Shown piece by piece: positions 1-8,112 of a stretch of DNA of 64,000 nt. The translations under genes were made by a program, and so were the position numbers. Below the pieces are notes generated by a model. That model worked only from the letters and a program-made list of their open reading frames with translations, did not search any database and was not told the origin of the DNA. Origin of the DNA: JBBREP01 sp036501845 (GTDB taxonomy: Bacteria; Actinomycetota; Acidimicrobiia; IMCC26256; PALSA-610); assembly GCA_036501845.1 (NCBI GenBank), contig DASXZO010000010.1, positions 37,492-101,491 on the forward strand, written 5' to 3'. Numbering within the stretch: position 1 is the first letter of the stretch; each line of letters begins with the position of its first letter.

Positions 1-266
1 CACGCAACACGCGTCAATCGATAGGCCGCGAGCGCGGCCAACGACGCGACCATGTAGGTGAACGCAGTCGACGGTCCAAGCGTCGGCGAGAGCGAATCGA
101 GACGCTCGCGGAACGACAGATCGCCGTAGGGCTCGCTCAGGTAGAGCGCGATCGGCGAGATCGTGGCCCAGAGCGCAGCCGTGACCGCCACGACCGCCCA
201 CGTGCGCCGCCCGAGGATCTCCCGCTGAGCCGGCGCAGAGCCCCCCAATACCTCCCCATCCTCCAC
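1..266 (-). CDS. N-terminal fragment of a multi-pass membrane protein (partial)
   Basis: An open minus-strand frame starts at a GTG (264-266; an alternative TTG is at 246-248) and runs off the window edge, giving about 88 residues. After a short charged N-terminus it has two hydrophobic stretches, roughly residues 21-43 (starting TWAVVAVTAALW) and 67-85 (starting FTYMVASLAA), separated by a polar loop with LSEPYGDLSF. This is a typical pattern for a multi-pass inner-membrane protein. It is divergent from the dioxygenase gene, with only 9 bp between starts. The family cannot be named from this fragment. Confidence 0.6.
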   Translation of the reverse strand, partial: MEDGEVLGGSAPAQREILGRRTWAVVAVTAALWATISPIALYLSEPYGDLSFRERLDSLSPTLGPSTAFTYMVASLAALAAYRLTRVA

Positions 267-275
267 ATCGGGAGT

Positions 276-1106
276 ATGGCACCGCCGTATCTTCGCGATG
301 TGGATCGCATCGCGCATCCGTGGAACCACGACTTCACGTGGCAGGACCATTCCGGGCCCTTCACCACGATCACGCGCGACCAGGCTGACGCCTACGACCG
401 CGACGGTTTCTTCGTGATCGAAGACGTCTTCGACGTAGCCACACTGTCAACCCTCGACGCCGAACTCCAGCGCGGCGATTCGAGCACTCGTCGCTTCCTC
501 GACACGCTCGACACGGGTCGCCTCGGCGTGACCGGTCTCGACACCCAGATCATTGCGCCGCACGGTGTGATCAAGTCGCCGTGGCTGCGCGAGCTGTGCG
601 CCCACCCGACACTTGCCGGCGCCGCCCGCGACCTGCTCGGAACCACGGTGCGCCTCTACTGGGAGCAGTCGGTGTACAAGCAACCGAACAGTGCCGAGCC
701 GGTGCTGTTCCACCAGGACAACGGCTACACCTTCGTGGAGCCGCAGAGCTACGTGACGTGCTGGATCGCCATCACCGACGCCACGCAGGAGAACGGTTGC
801 GTGGCGGTGATGCCCGGCGTGCACCGCAGCGGCACGCTCGCCCACCGCCACACCGCTCTCGGCGAGGAGTGCTGGGGCGATTGGACGAGCGCGGTCACAG
901 TGCCGGTGCGGGCCGGGAGCGTGGTGGTGTTCACGTCACTCACGCCGCACGCCACCTTCACGAATCGAACCGCGGCGGTGCGCAAGGCGTACATCGTGCA
1001 GTACGCGCCCGATGGTGCCGAAGCACTAGTCGGCGACCCTGCGCACGGACCGCCCGCGCATCGCGTGCTCCAGAACGACGCCGACCGCCAGTTCGTCGTC
1101 GCATGA
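276..1106 (+). CDS. Phytanoyl-CoA dioxygenase (PhyH) family protein
   Basis: Predicted Fe(II)/2-oxoglutarate-dependent oxygenase of the PhyH family, 276 aa, which is normal length. The iron facial triad is visible as HQD (H146, D148) and a distal H225 in TPHAT. A downstream Arg (R231 or R236) would bind the 2-oxoglutarate carboxylate. The segment PGVHRSG near residue 180 is also typical of the family. The N-terminal DRDGFFVIEDVF is the usual entry strand of these enzymes. The natural substrate cannot be read from sequence; relatives hydroxylate acyl-CoAs, ectoine and assorted small molecules. It lies just upstream of a TetR gene that has its own operator. Confidence 0.85.
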   Translation: MAPPYLRDVDRIAHPWNHDFTWQDHSGPFTTITRDQADAYDRDGFFVIEDVFDVATLSTLDAELQRGDSSTRRFLDTLDTGRLGVTGLDTQIIAPHGVIKSPWLRELCAHPTLAGAARDLLGTTVRLYWEQSVYKQPNSAEPVLFHQDNGYTFVEPQSYVTCWIAITDATQENGCVAVMPGVHRSGTLAHRHTALGEECWGDWTSAVTVPVRAGSVVVFTSLTPHATFTNRTAAVRKAYIVQYAPDGAEALVGDPAHGPPAHRVLQNDADRQFVVA

Positions 1107-1118
1107 ACATTCAATGTA

Positions 1119-1146
1119 TTGACAGTTCCACTGTCATAACTATAAG
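1119..1146 (+). promoter_or_regulatory. Promoter with TetR-type palindromic operator
   Basis: A consensus -35 (TTGACA, 1119-1124) is followed after 16 bp by TATAAG (1141-1146). Overlapping the -35 and spacer is a perfect inverted repeat TGACAGT-TCC-ACTGTCA (1120-1136, 7-bp arms). The downstream gene is a TetR regulator, so autoregulation through this operator is the simple reading. Transcription would begin only a few bases before the ATG at 1159, which implies a leaderless or near-leaderless mRNA. Confidence 0.65.
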
Positions 1147-1158
1147 GTGGGCAACATC

Positions 1159-1770
1159 ATGAGCGATCCCGGCATCGACGGACGCCGACTCCGCAGCGAC
1201 CGGTCACGTGCCGCCGTGGTGGAGGCGCTGCTGACGCTCTACGAAGAAGGCAACGCCCAGCCCGGCGCGGCCGAGATTGCCCGCCGCGCCGGCGTGTCGG
1301 AGCGATCGGTGTTCCGGCACTTCGAGGACCTCGACTCACTCGCCGTGGCGTCGATCGAGCGCGAGCTCGAGCGCGTGGGCGATCTGTTCACACTGCCCGC
1401 CGCCGACGGCACGCTGGACGCGCGTGTGCAGGCACTCGTGGAGCAACGCATCGCGCTGTACGCGGCGACGGGCGCCGTGGCGCGTGCCGCGCTCTTACTC
1501 GTACCTCGCTCAGGGGTGGTCGCCGACGCGGTGCGCTACCGGCGCGACGTCCTCTGGCGCCAGATCGGCGCGCTCTTCGCCACCGAGCTGGAGGCGTTGC
1601 CGAAGCGCGACCGCGACGAGATCGTCGACGCCATCGACGTGCTGTGCAGCATCGAGGGCATCGAGTTGCTCGCCGCCACCGACCGTTACACGCCGGCGCG
1701 CACGCGCCGCATGCTGATCCGCGCCGTCACCGCGGTGCTCGACACGCGACATACAGGAGTCACTGCGTGA
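1159..1770 (+). CDS. TetR/AcrR family transcriptional regulator
   Basis: DNA-binding repressor, 203 aa from the ATG. The N-terminal helix-turn-helix is clear (EIARRAGVSERSVFRHF, about residues 37-53), followed by the all-helical ligand-binding part with no recognisable ligand signature. A GTG four codons upstream (1147) is also open, but AAGGTGG sits 8 bp before the ATG, which favours 1159. A perfect palindrome overlaps its promoter, so it probably represses itself. The stop overlaps the GTG of the next gene (GTGA), so the two are translationally coupled and the regulator probably controls that downstream gene and hydrolase. Confidence 0.85.
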   Translation: MSDPGIDGRRLRSDRSRAAVVEALLTLYEEGNAQPGAAEIARRAGVSERSVFRHFEDLDSLAVASIERELERVGDLFTLPAADGTLDARVQALVEQRIALYAATGAVARAALLLVPRSGVVADAVRYRRDVLWRQIGALFATELEALPKRDRDEIVDAIDVLCSIEGIELLAATDRYTPARTRRMLIRAVTAVLDTRHTGVTA

Positions 1771-2213
1771 GTAATCCCGCGCCCCACGTCGATCCCGATC
1801 TCGCCGGTCTGCCATCCGAGCTCGGGCACGACGACACCACACCCGTGGTGATGCTCAACCTGAATCGCTACCGCGAGCTCGCCGATTACGGCGACGGGCG
1901 CGACGAGAAGGTGAGCGGGCGCGATGCATACCTGCGCTACGGAGGCGTGGCCTTTGCTGCGCTCGCAAGCGTGGGCGCGCGCATCCTGTGGTCGACCGAC
2001 GCGCACGACGTGGTGATCGGCTGCGAGCACGATCGCTACGACGAGGTCATCGCCGTGTGGTATCCGAGCCGCGCCGCCTTCCTGCGTCTCGCCGAGTATC
2101 CCGGCTACCTCGAGGCGCTCGCGCACCGCACCGCCTCGCTGGAGCAGGCGACGCTGATTGCATGCGCCGCCTCGCCCACGCCCGAGTTGTCGACGCCGTT
2201 CGCCGGGAGCTGA
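1767..2213 (+). CDS. DUF1330/NIPSNAP-like dimeric alpha-beta barrel protein
   Basis: A 148-aa protein that begins at a GTG overlapping the TetR stop, with AGGAG 7 bp upstream (1755-1759). The core reads VVMLNLNRYRELADY, then YLRYGGVAFA, then VVIGCEHDRYDEVIAVWYPS and FLRLAEYPGYLEALAHR. This strand-helix pattern is that of the DUF1330/NIPSNAP ferredoxin-like fold. Such proteins are small dimeric barrels, often of unknown activity. Coupling to TetR suggests it belongs to that regulon. Specific function unknown. Confidence 0.65.
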   Translation: MSNPAPHVDPDLAGLPSELGHDDTTPVVMLNLNRYRELADYGDGRDEKVSGRDAYLRYGGVAFAALASVGARILWSTDAHDVVIGCEHDRYDEVIAVWYPSRAAFLRLAEYPGYLEALAHRTASLEQATLIACAASPTPELSTPFAGS

Positions 2214-2218
2214 TCGTC

Positions 2219-3046
2219 GTGGCGATCGACGTGACGCTGCTCGGCACCGGCAACCCGCTTCCCGACGCGCAACGCGCGGGCGCAGCCACGCTCGTGCGGG
2301 CCGGCGCGGTCACGCTGTTGTGCGATGCCGGGCGCGGCGTGCTGCAACGGCTCGCGGCCGCAGGTGTGCTGCCGATCCAGATCTCTGCGGTGCTGCTCAC
2401 CCATCTGCACTCCGACCACATTTGCGATCTCAACGACGTCGTCACCACGCATTGGGTGATGAGCCGCGAGCCGTCGACATTGCGCATCGTCGGACCCCAC
2501 CGCACGCGCGAAGTGGTCGACGGCATGCTCGCGATGCTGCAGCCCGACGTGGAGTACCGGATCGCGCACCACGAGGATCTCACCTGGACGCCCCAACTCG
2601 ACGTGCAGGAATTCGAACGAGGTTCGGTGCTCGACGAGGCGCGGGTGACGGTGACCGCGCTTCCCACCGACCATCGCCCGGTGGAACCGACGCTGGGTTA
2701 TCGCATCGAGCACGAGGGTCGCGTGGTGGTGATCGCAGGCGACACCGTGCCCTGCGCCGGGCTCGACGAGCTGTGTGCCGACGCCGACGTATACGTGCAG
2801 ACCGTGCTGCGTGACGACCTCGTGCAGATGGTGCCGCTGCAACGGTTCCGCGACACGATCGACTACCACTCCACCGTGCGCCAGGCCGCCGAGACCGCTG
2901 CGCGTAACCGGGTGCGCACGCTCGTGCTCACCCATTACGTGCCGACGCCTCCGCCCGGCGCGCTCGACGAGTGGCGTGCCCTCGCCGCAGAGCACTTCGA
3001 CGGTGAGATCGTCGCCGGCGACGACCTCACGACCGTCAGCATCTGA
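2219..3046 (+). CDS. Ribonuclease Z/arylsulfatase-like metallo-beta-lactamase-fold hydrolase
   Basis: A 275-aa MBL-fold hydrolase. The zinc motif THLHSDH gives ligands H62, H64, D66 and H67. GDTVPCAGLDEL supplies the later bridging Asp, and LVLTHYVP the last His. The N-terminus DVTLLGTGNPLPD matches the RNase Z/AtsA-type subgroup. The start is the GTG with GGGAG 9 bp upstream, 5 bp after the preceding stop. True RNase Z normally has a longer flexible arm, so a role in tRNA 3' processing is not assured; a phosphodiesterase or sulfatase-like hydrolase is equally possible. It probably shares a transcript with the TetR and DUF1330 genes. Confidence 0.75.
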   Translation: MAIDVTLLGTGNPLPDAQRAGAATLVRAGAVTLLCDAGRGVLQRLAAAGVLPIQISAVLLTHLHSDHICDLNDVVTTHWVMSREPSTLRIVGPHRTREVVDGMLAMLQPDVEYRIAHHEDLTWTPQLDVQEFERGSVLDEARVTVTALPTDHRPVEPTLGYRIEHEGRVVVIAGDTVPCAGLDELCADADVYVQTVLRDDLVQMVPLQRFRDTIDYHSTVRQAAETAARNRVRTLVLTHYVPTPPPGALDEWRALAAEHFDGEIVAGDDLTTVSI

Positions 3047-3079
3047 ATCTTCGAGTAGGCCCGTTAGCCTCCTGCCCGT

Positions 3080-3685
3080 ATGGAGGATCCGGAACTCGAG
3101 GCGCTGCTCGCCAACAACCGCGCCTGGGCGGCGGCGATCACGAGCGATCAACCTGAGTTCTTCAGCGAGCTCGCACGCCAACAGGCACCGCAGTACCTGT
3201 GGATCGGTTGCTCCGACAGCCGCGTACCCGCAAATCAGATCATCGGCCTGCCCCCCGGCACCGTGTTCGTGCATCGCAACATCGCGAACCTCGTGGTGCA
3301 CACCGATCTCAACTGCTTGTCGGTGCTCCAGTACGCGATCGACGTGCTCGCGGTGCCGCACGTGATCGTCACCGGCCATTACGGCTGCGGTGGGGTGGCT
3401 GCTGCGCTCGACGGCGCACAGCACGGCCTGATCGACAACTGGCTCCGCCACATCCAAGACGTGGCCACGGAACACGCGGCCGAGCTCGACGGACTCGACG
3501 GCGCGGCGCGGGTCAGGCGGCTGTGCGAGCTCAACGTGCTCGCGCAGGCCGACAACGTCGCGCGCACCACGATCGTGCACGACGCGTGGGCGCGCGGGCA
3601 GAAGCTTGCGATCCACGCCTGGATCTACGACATCGGCGACGGCCTCCTGCGCGATCTCGGCGCCACCGTCGACGGCCCTCGGTAG
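3080..3685 (+). CDS. Beta-class carbonic anhydrase
   Basis: Interconverts CO2 and bicarbonate in the cytosol, a substrate source for biotin-dependent carboxylases such as the one at 10-14 kb. It has 201 aa. The zinc ligands are C44, H100 and C103, with the Asp-Arg dyad D46/R48 in CSDSRVP. The segment GTVFVHRNIAN and the GHYGCGG signature are diagnostic of the beta class. Zn-bound Asp (type II, closed) versus open state cannot be told from sequence. Confidence 0.92.
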   Translation: MEDPELEALLANNRAWAAAITSDQPEFFSELARQQAPQYLWIGCSDSRVPANQIIGLPPGTVFVHRNIANLVVHTDLNCLSVLQYAIDVLAVPHVIVTGHYGCGGVAAALDGAQHGLIDNWLRHIQDVATEHAAELDGLDGAARVRRLCELNVLAQADNVARTTIVHDAWARGQKLAIHAWIYDIGDGLLRDLGATVDGPR

Positions 3686-3691
3686 GCGACC

Positions 3692-4810
3692 TTGCTCCAC
3701 CTCGGATCGATCAGCGTCGACCCGCCCGTGGTGCTGGCGCCGATGGCCGGTGTGACCAACCGCGCGTTCCGGCGGTTGTGCCGCCGCCACGGCGGCGCGC
3801 TGCTCGTGGGCGAGATGGTGAACGCCCGCGGTTTGGTGGAGGGTTCACAGCGCAGCTTCGAGCTCGCGGCATTCGACACCGACGAGACGACGCGCAGCCT
3901 GCAGCTCTACGGCACCGATCCGCAGATCATCGGCGAGGCCGTGCGCATCGTCGTCGATCGCGGCGCCGACCATGTGGACCTCAACTTCGGCTGCCCCGTG
4001 CGCAAGGTGACGCGCCATGGGGGTGGCGCGGCGATCCCCGCTCGGCCGCGCCTGCTCGCCGCGATCGTCGACGCCGCGGTGCACGCAGGCAACGGCGTGC
4101 CGATCACGGTGAAGATGCGCATGGGGCTCGACGACACGCGCCTCACGCATCTCGACGCCGGTCGCGCCGCCGCCGGCGCGGGTGCGGCATGGGTTGCGCT
4201 GCACGCGCGCACCGCCGAGCAGTACTACTCGGGTGCCGCGCGCTGGGAGGCGATCGCCGATCTGGTTGCCGCGCTCGACGGCACGGGCACGCCGGTGCTC
4301 GGCAACGGCGACATCTGGTCGGCGCGCGACGCCCGCAGCATGATGGATGCCACCGGGTGTGCGGGCGTGGTCGTAGGGCGTGCCTGCCTCGGCCGTCCGT
4401 GGTTCTTTGCCGACCTCGAGGCCGAGTTCCACAGCACACCGCAACCCGAGCCACCAGATGTGGGCGCAGTGGCCGCAACGATCTCCGAGCACGCGCATCT
4501 GCTCGCCGAGCACCAAACGCCGCACCACGCCGTGCTCGCGATCCGCAAGCACGTGGCGTGGTACCTCACCGGCTATCCGGTCGGCGGCGTGATCCGGCGC
4601 CGGCTCGTGGAGTGCGCGTCGCTCGACGAGCTCGACGATCGACTCGGTGAGCTCGACCCGTCGGTGCAGCTCCCCGCGGCGGAACGCGACCGCCCGCGCG
4701 GCACCCACCGCGGGCCGCACCCGATCACGCTGCCAGAAGGCTGGATGTCGCGCGACGCAACCGCGGCGCCCGAACATGCCGATGCCGAGCTGGTGCTCTC
4801 GGGTGGCTGA
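3692..4810 (+). CDS. tRNA-dihydrouridine synthase (Dus family)
   Basis: FMN-dependent enzyme that reduces specific uridines in the tRNA D-loop, 372 aa. The N-terminal VVLAPMAGVTNRAFR is the FMN-binding start of the Dus TIM barrel. NFGCPVRKV carries the catalytic C101, and GRACLGRPWFF is the late phosphate-binding loop. The start is a TTG placed so that LHLGSISVDPPVVLAPMAG matches the family N-terminus; no strong Shine-Dalgarno sequence is seen. The C-terminus overlaps the Maf gene by 8 bp, so the two genes are coupled. Confidence 0.9.
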   Translation: MLHLGSISVDPPVVLAPMAGVTNRAFRRLCRRHGGALLVGEMVNARGLVEGSQRSFELAAFDTDETTRSLQLYGTDPQIIGEAVRIVVDRGADHVDLNFGCPVRKVTRHGGGAAIPARPRLLAAIVDAAVHAGNGVPITVKMRMGLDDTRLTHLDAGRAAAGAGAAWVALHARTAEQYYSGAARWEAIADLVAALDGTGTPVLGNGDIWSARDARSMMDATGCAGVVVGRACLGRPWFFADLEAEFHSTPQPEPPDVGAVAATISEHAHLLAEHQTPHHAVLAIRKHVAWYLTGYPVGGVIRRRLVECASLDELDDRLGELDPSVQLPAAERDRPRGTHRGPHPITLPEGWMSRDATAAPEHADAELVLSGG

Positions 4811-5405
4811 TCGCCCCAAACAAGAACAGCAGCTCGTGCTCGCGTCGCAGTCGCCGCGGCGCGCCGATCTTCTCCACTCGATCGGCCTCACCTTCGAGAT
4901 CGTGCCGGCCGACATCGACGAGAGCCGGCATCGCGATGAACCCGCCGTCGAATACGTCGAGCGACTCGCGCGCGAGAAGGCCGAGCGCATCGTCGCACGG
5001 CATCCAGATGCGATCGTGCTCGCGGCCGACACCTGCGTCGCGATCGACGACGACGTGCTCGGCAAACCGGTGGACCACGACGAGGCGCGCGTGATGCTGC
5101 AACGACTCTCGGGCCGCGACCACCTCGTGCACACCGGCGTGGCGATTGCTGCACACGACCGCATCGAGAGCGGCGTCGCCACCACGGCTGTGTTCTTCAA
5201 CGATCTCGACGCCGCGACGATCGACTGGTACCTCACCACCGGCGAGGCGCTCGACAAGGCCGGCGGCTACGCGATGCAGAGCTTCGGCGGCGTGTTCGTG
5301 CTCGCGATCGACGGCAGCCCGAGCAACGTGGTGGGTCTGCCGCTGCACCTCGTCGCCGCGCTCGCACGCGATCTCGGCGTCGACCTCGCACAGTTTCGTG
5401 GCTAA
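4803..5405 (+). CDS. maf: Maf family nucleoside triphosphate pyrophosphatase
   Basis: House-cleaning enzyme that hydrolyses non-canonical or modified NTPs (dTTP/UTP type or m7GTP type) to the monophosphate. It has 200 aa. LASQSPRRADLL is the Maf signature near the N-terminus, and VLAADTCVAIDDDVLGKP holds the acidic metal-binding residues. The GTG start lies inside the end of dus, and no better start exists downstream before the conserved LASQSPRR. Which subfamily (YhdE or YceF) it belongs to is not settled. Confidence 0.9.
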   Translation: MADRPKQEQQLVLASQSPRRADLLHSIGLTFEIVPADIDESRHRDEPAVEYVERLAREKAERIVARHPDAIVLAADTCVAIDDDVLGKPVDHDEARVMLQRLSGRDHLVHTGVAIAAHDRIESGVATTAVFFNDLDAATIDWYLTTGEALDKAGGYAMQSFGGVFVLAIDGSPSNVVGLPLHLVAALARDLGVDLAQFRG

Positions 5406-5423
5406 CCCCTACGCTCCCGGCGC

Positions 5424-6723
5424 ATGAGCCGCTTGCGTTTCGGCGCGTTCCTCGCGCCCCACCACCCCGTCGGTGAGAACTACACGCTGATGCTGCAGCG
5501 CGACCGCGCTCGCCGAGCATCTCGACCAGCTCGGTCTCGACGAGTTCTGGTGCGGTGAGCACCACTCGACCGGTTGGGAGGTGATCGCGAGCCCAGAGCT
5601 GTTCCTGGCCGCGGTGGCCCAGCGCACCCACACCATCCGCCTCGGCACCGGCGTGATCTCGCTCCCCTACCACCATCCCTTCACCGTGGCTCAACGACTC
5701 GTGCAGCTCGACCACCAATCGCGCGGCCGGCTGATCTTCGGCAGCGGCCCGGGCGCGTTGCCGTCCGACGCGGCGATGCTCGGCATCGATCCGATGCGCC
5801 AGCGCGACATGCAGGACGAGGCGCTGAGCGTGATCATCCCGTTGCTCCGCGGCGAGCGGGTCACCTACGAATGCGATTGGTTCGAGCTTCACGACGCCGA
5901 ACTGCAGATCCACCCGCATCAGGAATCGATCCCGATGGCGGTGGCGTCGTCGATCTCGCCGAGCGGCATGAGGCTGGCGGGCAAGTACGGCATCGGCGTG
6001 CTGTCGATCGCGTCGAACTCCACCGAAGGGTTGCTCGCGCTGCCCACGCAGTGGAGCTTCGCCGAGGAGTCCGCGGCCGCGCACGACCGCTCGGTGTCAC
6101 GCGACGACTGGCGCGTGCTCATGGCCTGGCACCTCGCCGAGTCGCGCGAACAGGCCCGCGCTGAAGCCGTCGACGGTCTGCAGCGCTGGAACAACGACTA
6201 CAACGTCGAGATCCTCGGCCGGCCCGACGCCACGCACCACGACGACAAGTGGGAACTGCTCGAGAACGCCACCGCGGCGGGCGCCGCGGGTGCGGGTGCG
6301 GCCGTGGTCGGCACGCCCGACGACATGGTGTCGGCGATCCGGTCGCTGCACGAGCTCACCGGTGGCTTCGGCACGGTGATCGGCTTCGCGCACGACTGGG
6401 CGAGCCCCGAAGCGAGTCACCGCAGCTGGGAGTTGTTCGCCCGCTACGTGATCCCCGAGATCACCGGCCAACTCGCGCCGCTGCGCGCGTCGGCCAAGCG
6501 GGTGAGCGCCAACAAGGCCACACTCATGGCCGGCGCCGGCGCGGCGGTCTTCGCCCAGATCAACAAGAGCGACCGCGCACGTGAAGCATTCGCCGTCACC
6601 CTGCAGAACGCGGCCGAGCGCCTCGGTGCCGGCTCCTCCGCCGCAGCCGGCGCCGCGATGCAAGCGGCGAAGCAGCACGCCGACGACAGCGCGGACAGCA
6701 TGGACGACTCGTCGAAGGACTGA
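5424..6723 (+). CDS. LLM class flavin-dependent oxidoreductase, frameshifted near codon 28
   Basis: Bacterial luciferase-like monooxygenase of the limonene-monooxygenase type, using FMNH2 or possibly F420. The ATG at 5424 begins RLRFGAFLAPHHPVGENYTLM, then the frame breaks around 5500-5508. The family sequence ALAEHLDQLGLDEFWCGEHH resumes two bases out of register and continues open to the stop. Family signatures in the second part include GEHHSTGWEV, RTHTIRLGTGVISLPYHHP and GRLIFGSGPGALPSD. A low-complexity Ala-rich tail (about 90 residues) follows the barrel. If the break is real, only the part from about 5509 could be translated, using the GTG at 5581. If it is a sequencing error, the gene is intact at about 433 aa. 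Confidence 0.75.
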
Positions 6724-6732
6724 CGGCACTTC

Positions 6733-6769
6733 TGGCCGTTCAGTGCCTCCTGGACGTACTGAACGGCCA
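6733..6769. terminator. Stem-loop (12-bp perfect inverted repeat)
   Basis: TGGCCGTTCAGT (6733-6744) pairs perfectly with ACTGAACGGCCA (6758-6769) across a 13-nt loop, 9 bp after the LLM stop. There is no T-run after either arm, so it is terminator-like rather than a canonical intrinsic terminator. Confidence 0.45.
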
Positions 6770-6825
6770 CAGCGGTCTACGCGAGCGAGGTAACGAACCC
6801 GTCTGCCCAGTGATCTCACGCCACC

Positions 6826-8100
6826 GTGGAGCACGCGATCGACAAGTCGGGCGGGTACGGGCAACCGGCACGCGCGCCGTTGCACACGGCCGAGCGTGCG
6901 GCGTTGGCAATCGCTGCCATGGCGTGCATCGGGTTCGGCGCGCTCGGGCTCGCAACCGGGTCACCGAGCGTGCCGGGTTACGTGGGTGTGGTCGTGCTCG
7001 TTGCGGCCGGCATCTGGACGCTCCGCCGCGACCCGCTTCCTGTTTGGCTCGCGATCGCGCTGGCCGTGGCCGTGGTGGTGCACCTCGCCGGCGGCCTGGT
7101 CAACGTCGGCCACGACGTGCTCTACAACGCGTCGATCGGACCGTTCAGCCACTCGCTCCAGACGCACGTGCTGCAGTACGACCACTTCGCGCACGCCTAC
7201 GCGTCGCTCGTGGGCACGCTCACGCTGTGGGTGCTGTTCGCACCAGCCGCGACCGCGGTCGGCAGGCGCGCGGCACTGACGCTTGTGGCGCTGGCCGCGC
7301 TCGGCATCGGCGGACTCAACGAGATGATCGAATTCATCTCGACGCTGGCGCACCACGGAGCGCACGTGGGCGGCTACGCGAACACCGGCTGGGATTTGGT
7401 GTGTAACTGCATCGGCGTGTCGATCGGCATCGCGCTCCTCGCGTCAGCGCCCGCCGTAGAGCGTCGGCGAGTCGGGGCTCGCGTTCGACCGCGACCGGCG
7501 ATGTCCGTACGCCAATGGGCGCTTGTCGCCAGCGCGAGCACGACCACGGTGACCGCGGTGGTGCTCGCCGCGAGCCGTTCCGGATACAGCTCCTCGACCG
7601 ACACGGTGAGTCTCTTGGGCGCACCGGGCACGCCGTACGCCTCGCTGTTCCGCGTGCTGGTCGTCGTGTTCGGCTGCAGTGCCGTGCTCGCGGCCGATGC
7701 CGTGAGCCGGCACGCGCATGCTCGTGCAAGAGGAATCGCGACTCTGGTCGCGATCTACGGCACCGGCACGGCGCTCACGGGCGTCGTTCCGAAGAATCCC
7801 GCCCTCGGGCCACACGCTGCGGAGAACCTCACCCACGTGGCGGCCGCAGTCGGTGCCGGCGCCGCACTCGCGGTGGCGATGCTCGTGGTCGCGCGCTGGG
7901 GACGCACTGCGTGGGCGCGCCGTGCGTCGGCGCTCGCCTTCACCATCACGATCGTGGGCGCTCTTGCGTTCCGGCTCACCTGGGGTTCGACGGTGTACGG
8001 CGTCGTGCAACGAACACTGCTCGCCACCGCACTCGTCTGGTTGGTGGCCCTCGCCGTCGGCGGGAGTCGAGCCCGAGCGCAGGCACTCGCCGGAGTCTGA
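6826..8100 (+). CDS. Two-domain membrane protein (YjdF/DUF2238-like plus DUF998-like)
   Basis: A 424-aa multi-pass membrane protein from a GTG; no clear Shine-Dalgarno sequence is seen. The first half (about 25-205) has several hydrophobic helices and the motifs QYDHFAHAYASLVG and NEMIEFIS, then GGYANTGWDLVCNCIG. These resemble the YjdF/DUF2238 inner-membrane family. The second half (about 225-415) has TDTVSLLGAPGTPYASLFR and YGTGTALTGVVPKNP, typical of DUF998. The combination in one chain looks like a fusion. No enzymatic activity is established for either part. It converges on the LigD-like gene with 12 bp between stops. Confidence 0.7.
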   Translation: MEHAIDKSGGYGQPARAPLHTAERAALAIAAMACIGFGALGLATGSPSVPGYVGVVVLVAAGIWTLRRDPLPVWLAIALAVAVVVHLAGGLVNVGHDVLYNASIGPFSHSLQTHVLQYDHFAHAYASLVGTLTLWVLFAPAATAVGRRAALTLVALAALGIGGLNEMIEFISTLAHHGAHVGGYANTGWDLVCNCIGVSIGIALLASAPAVERRRVGARVRPRPAMSVRQWALVASASTTTVTAVVLAASRSGYSSSTDTVSLLGAPGTPYASLFRVLVVVFGCSAVLAADAVSRHAHARARGIATLVAIYGTGTALTGVVPKNPALGPHAAENLTHVAAAVGAGAALAVAMLVVARWGRTAWARRASALAFTITIVGALAFRLTWGSTVYGVVQRTLLATALVWLVALAVGGSRARAQALAGV

Positions 8101-8112
8101 GCCAGATACCTG

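Noticed and set aside
2105..3790. Long minus-strand open frame opposite the RNase Z-like and carbonic anhydrase genes
   Set aside because: The plus-strand genes have full catalytic motifs; the reverse frame is His/Arg/Val-rich low-complexity sequence typical of high-GC antisense frames.
3199..4650. Plus-strand frame overlapping carbonic anhydrase and Dus
   Set aside because: Almost pure Arg/Ala/Pro/Gly composition; both overlapped genes are recognised families in another frame.
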